Assembly (NCBI GenBank): GCA_028820325.1
Contig: JAPPJO010000020.1
Span: 124,001-188,000, forward strand
DNA length: 64,000 nucleotides
DNA from: Gammaproteobacteria bacterium
GTDB lineage: Bacteria; Gemmatimonadota; Gemmatimonadetes; Longimicrobiales; Gaopeijiaceae
Direction: 5' to 3'
The notes under the pieces were generated by a model. The model was not told the origin of the DNA, did no database searches, and worked only from the letters and a program-made list of their open reading frames with translations. Position numbers and translations under genes: made by a program. Below are positions 45,592 to 53,212 of this stretch, in pieces (position 1 is the stretch's first letter; the number at the start of each line of letters is the position of its first letter).

Positions 45592-46818
45592 TCAGCGCCT
45601 CGATGCCGCCGACGCACCCGAGCGGGCGTGTGGGCGAAGCGCCGGGTGGAGGGCCAGCACCGCGCCCAACAGGAACATCGGCATGACGGTGAGCGCCGCC
45701 TCCCGCGGCCCCACCACGTCTCCGAGGGCGCCCACGAACGCCACCCCCAGCGCGCCCGCGCCCCACGCCAGTCCCATGACGATTCCGGAGCCGATGCTGG
45801 CCCCGGTGGGAAGGATCTCCTGGGCGATGACCACCGTCGGCGGGAGTACGGCCATGTTGAGCAGCCCCGCGAAACCCAGAGCCATGAAGGCCGCGACACC
45901 CCCTGGAGGAAGGTAGACCGCCAGGAAGTGCGCGGGGGCGGCAAGCATGCAAATCCCCGCCAGCAGGCGGGTACGGTCGATCCGGTCGGTCAGCAGGCCG
46001 GCGAAGATGGTCCCGCCCGCCTGAAGTGCCAGGTAGACGCTGAGCGAAGCCGCCCCGAGAGCTTCCGAGCCGCCGGTCTGGTCGACGACGATGGGGTACA
46101 GGGTCAGGAGGGTGCGCTGGACGAAGGCGCCCAGCGCGCTGATGCCGAAGACCAGGCCGAGGGGGCCGGCGAGCGCGCGCAGGACCTGTCGCGGCGAGGG
46201 CGGCGGCACCGGCACGCGGCCTCGCACCGGGCGAGGAAGAAACGCCAGGGTCGCGAGCCCGATCAGGATGCCGGGGAACATCGCCACCCAGAGGCCCTCC
46301 AGGGTGAAGGCACCGACGATGGCCACTGCGGTGACCGGTCCGATCGCAAAGCCCAGGTGTCCGCCAAACGAAAAGATGGACACGCGCAGACCGCTCCCCT
46401 TCCCCTCCGATACTCGGCCTGCAAGGGACACCGCCGGCGGATGGAAGAAGGCGCTCCCGAGCCCACCCAGCGTCAATAGCGCAACCAGCACGCCGAAAGT
46501 TGGCGCGAGTCCGATGAGGCTGAGGAAGATGCCGGAGACGATGGGCCCGAGCGCCACCAGCCAGCGCCGGCCCACGCGGTCGGCGAGGTATCCCATGAGC
46601 GGCTGAGGGAGGGACGACGCCAAGGAGAGGATCACGCTCAGCAAGGCCGCGGCTGCGATGGACAGACCCAGCTTGTCCATCAGACGCGGCAGGAGCGGGT
46701 GCAGGAAGGCGACGTAGGCGTCGTTCGCCAAGTGGGCCACGGTCAGCGTGACCGCGACCGTGAGCGCGCTCCGGCCGCTCGCAGGCGACCGGGACGACGC
46801 CGGGGGGGAGGCTGCCAT
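45592..46818 (-). CDS. MFS transporter, fosmidomycin-resistance (Fsr)-like
   Basis: A 408-residue major facilitator with 12 predicted helices. The N-terminal half has HLANDAYVAFLHPLLPRLM and QPLMGYLADRVGRRWLV. The C-terminal half has VIAQEILPTGASIGSGIVMGLAWG. Both closely follow the pattern I recall for E. coli Fsr, a drug:H+ antiporter. Eight bp separate it from the upstream acetyltransferase gene, so the two are one operon. Real substrate unproven; a general drug or metabolite exporter is the safe reading. Confidence 0.8.
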   Translation of the reverse strand: MAASPPASSRSPASGRSALTVAVTLTVAHLANDAYVAFLHPLLPRLMDKLGLSIAAAALLSVILSLASSLPQPLMGYLADRVGRRWLVALGPIVSGIFLSLIGLAPTFGVLVALLTLGGLGSAFFHPPAVSLAGRVSEGKGSGLRVSIFSFGGHLGFAIGPVTAVAIVGAFTLEGLWVAMFPGILIGLATLAFLPRPVRGRVPVPPPSPRQVLRALAGPLGLVFGISALGAFVQRTLLTLYPIVVDQTGGSEALGAASLSVYLALQAGGTIFAGLLTDRIDRTRLLAGICMLAAPAHFLAVYLPPGGVAAFMALGFAGLLNMAVLPPTVVIAQEILPTGASIGSGIVMGLAWGAGALGVAFVGALGDVVGPREAALTVMPMFLLGAVLALHPALRPHARSGASAASRR

Positions 46819-46826
46819 CGGAATCG

Positions 46827-47354
46827 TCAGTCCACTCCCGCGACCCGGCTTCGCCGCTCCATGAGCACGACATCGCGCCAGCGGCCGTCATGAAACCGGC
46901 CCAGGCGCTCGTGCGTGCCGAGAATGCGGAATCCGCACCGCTCGAAAATCCGGATCGAGGCCCCGTTCTCCGGGAAGATGCCCGCCTCGAGGGTCCAGAT
47001 GCCCGATGCCTCGGTGTCGGCGACGAGCTCGCGCAGCAGTGCGCTGCCCACGCCCCGGCCCTGGGCCGATTCCGCAATGTAGATCGTCACCTCGCGCACG
47101 CCGCCGTAGACGCAGCGGCCCGATAGCGGACTGAGCGCGGCGAACCCAACGGTCCGGCCGTCCATCTCGGCGACGATCCGGCAATCGGGGCTGCGGCCCG
47201 CGTTCCAGGAATCCCAGGTCGGGACCTCGGTCTCGAAGGTGGCGTCGCCGGATTCGATTCCCTGCCGGTAGATCTCGGCCACCTCCGGCCAGTCCGCCGG
47301 AACCAGGGGACGAAAGGTGACCCGCGCGAATGCGGGACGCGTCACGGGAAACAA
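46827..47354 (-). CDS. GNAT acetyltransferase, phosphinothricin acetyltransferase-like
   Basis: A 175-residue GNAT-fold N-acetyltransferase. It has the PAT/YncA family signatures EIYRQGIESGDATFETEVPTW near residue 27, the acetyl-CoA P-loop AQGRGVGSALLRELV near 95, and the C-terminal RLGRFHDGRWRDVVLMER typical of phosphinothricin/methionine sulfoximine acetyltransferases. Many such enzymes act on amino acids or toxic analogues rather than the herbicide itself. It is the first gene of a two-gene unit with the Fsr-like exporter. Confidence 0.82.
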   Translation of the reverse strand: MFPVTRPAFARVTFRPLVPADWPEVAEIYRQGIESGDATFETEVPTWDSWNAGRSPDCRIVAEMDGRTVGFAALSPLSGRCVYGGVREVTIYIAESAQGRGVGSALLRELVADTEASGIWTLEAGIFPENGASIRIFERCGFRILGTHERLGRFHDGRWRDVVLMERRSRVAGVD

Positions 47355-47546
47355 CCCAGAGATACTTCGGACATCGGGCTCTCCGCAGGTTGACCAGCGC
47401 CGGCTGCGTCCATCGCGAGCGTCAGGAACCTAAGCCTGCCGGCGGAATCGACCAAACCTGCGCAACCACGCGCTCTGGCGCCTCTCCCGAGGTCGGCAGA
47501 CATTAGATTAAGCCCGATCCTCAAACCACCCGAAGGAATCAGCCAG

Positions 47547-49121
47547 ATGAACGCTCGTGCCTGGACGGTTTCCGGGAAGACCATCCTGGTCCTCGGTGCC
47601 CTGTGTTGCCTCCTCGCCCCGGCGCCGGCACGCGCGCAGGAACTCGGAACCGTGAACTTCCCCACGTCGGGGTCCCCCGAGGCGCAGCCGCACTTCGAAG
47701 CCGGGCTGCTGCTCCTGCACAACTTCGAATACGAGGATGCCGCGGCCCGCTTCAGGCGGGCACGCGAGGTCGATCCCGATTTCGCGATGGCGTACTGGGG
47801 CGAAGCCCAGACCTTCAACCATCCGATCTGGATGGAGCAGGACCGGGAGGCGGCGCTGGCCGTGCTCGCCGCCTTCGCGCCGACCGCCGCCGACCGGCTT
47901 GCCCGCGTTCCCACCCAGCGCGAGAGGGACTGGCTGGAGACGGTGGAGGTGCTCTACGGCGAAGGCTCCAAGGAGGAGCGGGATTTCCGGTATCGCGACG
48001 CGATGAGACGGCTGGCCGAGAAGTACCCCGAGGACGAGGACGCGCGCACCTTCTACGCGCTTTCGCTGCTCGGCACGGCGCATGGCGGGCGCGACTTCGC
48101 CATCTACATGAAGGCGGCCGCCGTGGCCCAGCCGGTGCTCGAGGAGAACCCGTTGCACCCGGGCGCCGCGCACTACGTCATCCACGCCTTCGACGACCCC
48201 ATCCACGCTCCCCTGGGCCTCCCCGCCGCACGGGCGTACTCGCAGATCGCGCCGGATGCCGGCCACGCGCAGCACATGACGTCCCACATCTTCGTGGCCA
48301 TGGGCCTGTGGGAAGACGTGGTCTCGGCGAACGTGCGCGCCCGCGACGTGCAGAATGCGGCGCGGGCGCGCCGGGGACAGCGCGGCAACGTGTGCGGTCA
48401 CTATACTTCGTGGTTGCACTACGGATATCTGCAGCTGGGACGCCTCGATGACGCCGCCGCCGGGATGGCGGCGTGCATGGCGCGCATGGCGGACGGGCCG
48501 GCCCCGGACGAAGCCGCGTACTTCGTGCAGATGAAGGCGCGCGCGGTGATCGACCCCGGCCACTGGGCGCGGGCCGGAGAGATTTCGGCCGACCTGACGG
48601 CGTTCCCCGCGCTGGCCCTCCCCAACGACTTCGTCGACGCCCTCGCCGCGCTGCGCGCGGGGGACGCCGAGCGCGCGCGGCAGCTGCGGGCGCGCCACGG
48701 AGAACCCGGCGACGAGGGCAACCCGCGGCACGCCATCCTCCTGATGGCACTGGACGCCGTCCTCGCGCTGGCCGCGGGCGATTCGGAGGCGGGCATCGCG
48801 CTCCTCAGGGAGGCGGCCCGGCAGGAGGAAGCCCTTCCCTATGAGTTCGGCCCTCCGGCCACGTTCATGCCGCCCCACGAACTGCTTGCAGTGGAGCTCG
48901 CGGCTCTCGGCCGCCATCAGGAGGCGTTCCCGGCGTGGCGCGACCAGCTTGCCCGCACGCCCCAGCGCACGCAGTCGCTGCTGGGGCTGGCGCGCACGGC
49001 GACGGCCCTCGGAGATAACGCCGCCGCGCGCGAGACCTACGCCGCCCTGGCGCAGGCGTGGTCCACAGCCGACGAAGAGGTCCCCGGGCTGGTGGAAGCG
49101 CGCGCCGGCGGTTCACGGTAG
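47547..49121 (+). CDS. Exported tetratricopeptide-repeat protein
   Basis: A 524-residue secreted or periplasmic protein. It has a signal peptide (1-34, ending APARAQ), then TPR-like helical pairs beginning AQPHFEAGLLLLHNFEYEDAAARFRRAREVDPDFAMAYWGEA, and further repeats to the C-terminus. Conserved HxxH-like tracts such as PGAAHYVIHAFDDP and DAGHAQHMTSHIFVAMG recall a common family of large TPR proteins in Gemmatimonadota and related phyla. No enzyme motif can be claimed. 35 bp separate it from ppk2 on the same strand. Confidence 0.75.
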   Translation: MNARAWTVSGKTILVLGALCCLLAPAPARAQELGTVNFPTSGSPEAQPHFEAGLLLLHNFEYEDAAARFRRAREVDPDFAMAYWGEAQTFNHPIWMEQDREAALAVLAAFAPTAADRLARVPTQRERDWLETVEVLYGEGSKEERDFRYRDAMRRLAEKYPEDEDARTFYALSLLGTAHGGRDFAIYMKAAAVAQPVLEENPLHPGAAHYVIHAFDDPIHAPLGLPAARAYSQIAPDAGHAQHMTSHIFVAMGLWEDVVSANVRARDVQNAARARRGQRGNVCGHYTSWLHYGYLQLGRLDDAAAGMAACMARMADGPAPDEAAYFVQMKARAVIDPGHWARAGEISADLTAFPALALPNDFVDALAALRAGDAERARQLRARHGEPGDEGNPRHAILLMALDAVLALAAGDSEAGIALLREAARQEEALPYEFGPPATFMPPHELLAVELAALGRHQEAFPAWRDQLARTPQRTQSLLGLARTATALGDNAAARETYAALAQAWSTADEEVPGLVEARAGGSR

Positions 49122-49156
49122 CAGTGGGGCCCGTTCAGGACACGGGAGAAAGCATC

Positions 49157-50080
49157 ATGGCAGACAACATGATCGGAGCAAACAGCGACAATGCTCGCGC
49201 GTCCGATGCACGTACCGGCGACCTGCGGGGTCGGGTCACCACCGAGCGCATCTTCCGCGATGGCGTCTATCCCTACCGCGACAAGATGAAGCGGAAGGAA
49301 TACGAGCGGCTCAAGGCCGGTCTCCAGGTCGAGCTGCTGAAGGTCCAGCGCTGGGTGAGACGCTCCGGGAGGAAAGTGGTCATCCTGTTCGAGGGCAGGG
49401 ACGCTGCGGGCAAGGGCGGGACCATCAAGCGGTTCATGGAGCATCTGAATCCGCGTGGCGCGCGCGTCGTCGCACTCGACAAGCCAAGCGATGTGGAGCG
49501 TGGGCAGTGGTACTTCCAGCGCTACATCCGGCACCTGCCGACCGCGGGGGAAATGGTGCTCTTCGACCGGTCGTGGTACAACCGCGCCGGGGTCGAGCGG
49601 GTCATGGGATTCTGCACCGGCCAGGAATACCTCGAGTTCCTGCGCCAGTGCCCGGAGATGGAGCGCATGCTGGTCAACAGCGGCATCCTGCTCTTCAAGT
49701 TCTATTTCTCGGTGTCGCAGGACGAACAGGCGTACCGCTTCGAGCGCCGCAGCACCGACCCCCTCAAACAATGGAAGATCTCTCCGGTCGACCTGGCGTC
49801 GCTGAACAAATGGGACAGCTACACCCAGGCCAAGGAGGCGATGTTCTTCTATACCGACACGGCGGACGCGCCCTGGACGGTGATCAAGTCGGATGACAAG
49901 AAGCGCGCGCGCGTCGCCGCGATGCAGTTTTTCCTCTCCCGGCTCGACTATCCGGACAAGGACCACGACGTCGTGACCGGTCCCGACCCGCTGATCGCGG
50001 AATCGGCCACGGTCGTGGTGAGCCGCGACGAACCGATGACTGCCGACCCGGGCGCGCCCGGCGCCGTGATCGGCCGGTAG
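49157..50080 (+). CDS. ppk2: Polyphosphate kinase 2
   Basis: Phosphorylates nucleotides with polyphosphate. The 307-residue protein has Walker A EGRDAAGKGGTIKRF near residue 80, the lid-region Arg residues, and Walker B VLFDRSWYNRAGVERVMGF near 135, matching PPK2 (class I-like single-domain) enzymes. Start ATG at 49157 has GGAG at 8 bases; an upstream GTG would run inside the TPR gene. Whether it prefers GDP or ADP cannot be decided from sequence. Confidence 0.92.
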   Translation: MADNMIGANSDNARASDARTGDLRGRVTTERIFRDGVYPYRDKMKRKEYERLKAGLQVELLKVQRWVRRSGRKVVILFEGRDAAGKGGTIKRFMEHLNPRGARVVALDKPSDVERGQWYFQRYIRHLPTAGEMVLFDRSWYNRAGVERVMGFCTGQEYLEFLRQCPEMERMLVNSGILLFKFYFSVSQDEQAYRFERRSTDPLKQWKISPVDLASLNKWDSYTQAKEAMFFYTDTADAPWTVIKSDDKKRARVAAMQFFLSRLDYPDKDHDVVTGPDPLIAESATVVVSRDEPMTADPGAPGAVIGR

Positions 50081-50170
50081 GCTGTCGGTTGCCCCGGGAT
50101 TCGCATCCGGCAATCACCGGGCCGTTCACGAGGGGCGAGTCGATTGAAGCGGCTGCCAGGGAAGCCATGG

Positions 50171-50188
50171 AAGACTCTCTGGAGTCTT
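50171..50188. terminator. Bidirectional hairpin between convergent genes
   Basis: AAGACTC (50171-50177) and GAGTCTT (50182-50188) form a perfect 7-bp stem with a TCTG loop between ppk2 and the convergent small membrane-protein gene. There is a T/A tract only within the stem. A functional terminator is plausible by position. Confidence 0.45.
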
Positions 50189-50191
50189 AGG

Positions 50192-50482
50192 CTATCGGTT
50201 CTTGTCGCCCTCGGCGGGGCCGGTGCCGCCGGACGTGCGAGGCTCGATGAGCCGTTCGGTGAAGTCCTGACGCTCTTCCAGCAGCGAGAGTCTTTCGTTC
50301 ATCGACTCGACCGTCTCGCGCAGGCGCCGGGTCTCTTCCAGCGCTGAACTGGATTTCTCGCGGGCCATCGCGTCGAGGAGGGTGCCGAGTTTGGCTGCAA
50401 TGGGACGCAGGATGAGTACGCCCCCCGCCGTGACGATGAACAGGGAAGGAACGACGAGGGCGACGAGGGCTTCCCAGTCCAT
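50192..50482 (-). CDS. Small membrane protein with coiled coil
   Basis: A 96-residue protein with one N-terminal membrane helix (about 5-28, ALVALVVPSLFIVTAGGVLIL) and a charged heptad-like coiled coil (about 43-80, ETRRLRETVESMNERLSLLEER), ending in a Gly/Pro-rich tail. I do not recognise a family. ATG at 50482 is used because upstream extension in the frame is low-complexity and not protein-like. It lies 115 bp after the amidinotransferase gene on the same strand. Confidence 0.65.
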   Translation of the reverse strand: MDWEALVALVVPSLFIVTAGGVLILRPIAAKLGTLLDAMAREKSSSALEETRRLRETVESMNERLSLLEERQDFTERLIEPRTSGGTGPAEGDKNR

Positions 50483-50597
50483 TGGCTGAGCCTCCGTGGT
50501 TGGTGGTGTCGCGGGTAGCGGAATCAACCGCCCGTCCGGCAATCGAATACGGAATCGGACCAGAGGTGTTGCACGGGGCCGCCCGAGCCCGAGGGAA

Positions 50598-51500
50598 TCA
50601 GCCGGCGTGGGCAGGCGGTGTTCTCCTGGTGGCGTGGGCGGGCGGTGTTCTCCTGGTCCGCCACAGAGGCAGCGTAAGGCATGTCGGCCCGCCTTCGCAC
50701 GGCATGCAGAGCGCATCCGCTGCGAAGCATGTCACCGCGCACCCGGCATCACGCATCAATCTCGCCGTGTGCGCGAACCCGTCGACCGCGATGCACCTCC
50801 GGGACGCCGTCGCGAGCACGTTGAGGTTCAGTCCGTTGGAGGCCTCGAACTCCTCGTCGCTCGCCTCCAGGCACCGGATGCCCCGGTCCCGCAGCAGTTG
50901 GCGCAGCGCGACCGGCAGCAGACGGGGGTAGACCAGCGCCAGATCGCGATCCAGCGGGCTGATCACCGACAGGAGGTGCAGGCAGGCGGCGCTGCCGTTC
51001 CATACGGGAAGATCGAACGTCACAACCCTGGTGCCGAGGGGCGCGAGGATGTCCCGCAACTGATCGATACCGGCCTGGTTGGTGCGGAACGAGCGTGCCG
51101 CCGCGAGCGTTGTTTCGTCGATCCAGAGCAGGTCTCCGCCTTCGGCCAGGCCAGGTGGCTCGACTCCCCCGATGACCGGCACGCCCAGCCGCTGGTAGAG
51201 TGTATCGTGAAGGGCCACTTCGGGGCGCCGGAGCGATTTGCCGGGACGAAGCAGGATCGCGCCCGCGGGGGTCATGAAGGAGGGGTCGAAGACGAAGATC
51301 GAGTCGGAGAGGCCATCGTCCGTGTCATCCATCCACTCGATCTCCGCCCCCGACTCGGCGACGCACGCGGCGAACGCGTCGTACTGGCGCACCAGGCGAC
51401 CCGCGTCGAGGGGACCCGCGTAGTGCCAGAGCGCGGGATCGGCTTCGCGGGTAGCCCGGCCGGGACGGCGCATCGCGACGCGCCGGAGAGGATCCGTCAT
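50598..51500 (-). CDS. Amidinotransferase/dimethylarginine dimethylaminohydrolase-family protein
   Basis: A 300-residue pentein-fold protein of the arginine deiminase/DDAH group, which attacks guanidino groups with a cysteine. MRRPGRATREADPALWHY near the N-terminus, GGDLLWIDETTL near 125, and the C-terminal nucleophile Cys274 in CEGGPTCLTLPL fit; an acidic/histidine region lies between. The last 18 residues are a duplicated TRRTPPAHA unit coming from a 27-bp tandem repeat, so the tail is not conserved. ATG at 51500 is used. It follows the permease on the - strand with a 94-bp gap. Substrate (arginine, methylarginine, agmatine) unknown. Confidence 0.83.
   Translation of the reverse strand: MTDPLRRVAMRRPGRATREADPALWHYAGPLDAGRLVRQYDAFAACVAESGAEIEWMDDTDDGLSDSIFVFDPSFMTPAGAILLRPGKSLRRPEVALHDTLYQRLGVPVIGGVEPPGLAEGGDLLWIDETTLAAARSFRTNQAGIDQLRDILAPLGTRVVTFDLPVWNGSAACLHLLSVISPLDRDLALVYPRLLPVALRQLLRDRGIRCLEASDEEFEASNGLNLNVLATASRRCIAVDGFAHTARLMRDAGCAVTCFAADALCMPCEGGPTCLTLPLWRTRRTPPAHATRRTPPAHAG
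50604..50657 (+). repeat. Tandem repeat, two 27-bp units
   Basis: Units 50604-50630 and 50631-50657 differ at one of 27 positions. They lie in the 3' end of the amidinotransferase-like gene, in frame, giving two copies of TRRTPPAHA. The near identity indicates a recent duplication. Two copies are too few for a CRISPR array and there are no spacers. Confidence 0.9.
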
Positions 51501-51594
51501 GCTCGCCACGCCGAAGCCGTCCGTCGACGTGGACCCGCTTCCCGGCCCGGCCGCCTGCTGTGCCGGGCTCACCGCGCGCTTCCCGGCCCTTCGC

Positions 51595-52962
51595 TCATGC
51601 AGCAGCGCCGGTTCCATCGCCGGCGGCCGACCCCTCCCGGGTGGAATCGCCCGCCCGCCACCGCATCGCAACGAACACCGGTACGCCGGCCAGGAGCATC
51701 AGGAATCCCCAGAAGACCGTCTCCGCGCCCGCGCCCACAACCGCCCAGAGCGAAAACCCGAACGCCAACACGCTCACGACCGCCCGCGCGAGGGACCTTG
51801 CAGCCGCACGGTCCCCCGCTCGTGACCTGGAGCGCTCGCGGAGGGCCATCATGAGCCCGGTCATGCTCGTGAAGACGTAGGGCAGCAGCGTCGCCAGGGT
51901 GGCCAGCAGGATGAGGAAGGTGAAGGCCTGCACCAGGCCCCTGGTGTAGTTCATCGCGATCAGGATCGTCGCGAGGACGGCCGACAGAAAGATCCCCACG
52001 ACGGGCGTGCCTCGCGGGCTCAGGTGCGCGAAGCGCGCCGGGAGCAGCCCGTCGAGGGCGGCGGCGCGCGGGATCTGGCCGGTGAGCAGAACCCAGCCGT
52101 TGAGAGCCCCGAAGCAGGAAATGGTGGCGCCCGCCCCGATGATCCAGCGGCCCCAGGTGCCCCAGATGGAGCCCGCCGCGTCGGCGAACGGCGCCGTGGA
52201 CAGCGCCAGCTCCCCCGGCGCGATGATGCCCATCACCGCGGCCGTGCACGCAATGTAGACGACGGCGGCGATGGACGTCCCCAGGATCGTCGCCTTCGGA
52301 ATGGTGCGGGCGGGGTCGCGCACGTCGCCGGCGGGGACGGTTCCCGCTTCGAGTCCGAGAAACGCCCACAGAGTGAGCGCGACCGTAGCCGTTACGGCGC
52401 TGAAGGCGCTCTCGCCCGCGGGATTGAAGGGCTGAAAGTGGTCGGCCTGGAAGTAGAGGAACCCGACCGTCCCGACCGCCGCCAGCGGCAACAGCTTCAG
52501 GACGGTGGTGACGAGCTGGACCAGTCCCGCCGTGCGCACGCCGTGGGCGTTGACGAGCGCGAGGGTCCAGAGGGCGGCCAGCGCCGTGGCCAGGCCTGCC
52601 GCCGGCGAAACCCCCAGCACCGGCCAGAAGACGGTAGCGTAGCTTGCGGTGGCGACGGCGAGGGCGGCGTTTCCGGTGAGCAGCGAGATCCAGTAGGACC
52701 ACGCGATCCAGAAGCCCACGAAGTCCCCGAACCCCTCCCGGCCGTACGCATACGGTCCCCCGACCCTGGGCAGCGTCGCTCCGAGCCGCGCGAGCACCAG
52801 CGCCAGGCACATCGCGCCTCCGGCGCTCACCAGCCACCCCAGGATGCTGATGCCCCCGAACGGGGCCAGCGAGGCCGGGAGGAGGAAGACGCCTGAACCG
52901 ATCATGCTCCCCGCCACCAGGGAGGTGCACATCCAAAGCCCGAGTTTTCTCTTGCCCGTCAT
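51595..52962 (-). CDS. APC-superfamily amino acid permease
   Basis: A 455-residue amino acid/polyamine antiporter with 12 helices. The helix-1 substrate signature GSMIGSGVFLLP, the segment GGPYAYGREGFGDFVGF in helix 3, and FLGLEAGTVPAGDVRDPARTIP near 230 are hallmarks of AdiC/CadB/PotE-type exchangers. ATG at 52962 gives MTGKRKLGLWMCTSLVAGSMIGSG; upstream in-frame codons add a basic leader. Pairing with the downstream amidinotransferase suggests an arginine-type or guanidino substrate (inference). Confidence 0.86.
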   Translation of the reverse strand: MTGKRKLGLWMCTSLVAGSMIGSGVFLLPASLAPFGGISILGWLVSAGGAMCLALVLARLGATLPRVGGPYAYGREGFGDFVGFWIAWSYWISLLTGNAALAVATASYATVFWPVLGVSPAAGLATALAALWTLALVNAHGVRTAGLVQLVTTVLKLLPLAAVGTVGFLYFQADHFQPFNPAGESAFSAVTATVALTLWAFLGLEAGTVPAGDVRDPARTIPKATILGTSIAAVVYIACTAAVMGIIAPGELALSTAPFADAAGSIWGTWGRWIIGAGATISCFGALNGWVLLTGQIPRAAALDGLLPARFAHLSPRGTPVVGIFLSAVLATILIAMNYTRGLVQAFTFLILLATLATLLPYVFTSMTGLMMALRERSRSRAGDRAAARSLARAVVSVLAFGFSLWAVVGAGAETVFWGFLMLLAGVPVFVAMRWRAGDSTREGSAAGDGTGAAA

Positions 52963-53212
52963 GGTCTGAACCTGTCCGCGGCCGGGCGTCCGCACCAGCC
53001 GCGCGTACCACTCGGTGGATGTGCGGTTCCCTCCGCCCATAGCCCTGGTGGCGGACCGGGCCGATTGCTGCGGGGCCGGGACGTGGCGTGGCACCTGATG
53101 GCGGCGGGGCTGGCGCGGGACCGCCTCGCGGTGGCATCGTGCACGCGGAGATCATACGGGCGTTCCCGCTCCCGGCAAGCCACCGATTAACAGGAATCCA
53201 GGAGTTCCACCC
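52963..53212. other. 250-bp divergent region between permease and ggt
   Basis: No gene is evident. An AGGAG motif precedes the ggt ATG by 9 bases, but no clear -10/-35 pair was found on either strand. Confidence 0.4.

Noticed and set aside
50604..50657. Tandem repeat as a CRISPR array
   Set aside because: Only two directly adjoining units with no spacers, inside a coding region.
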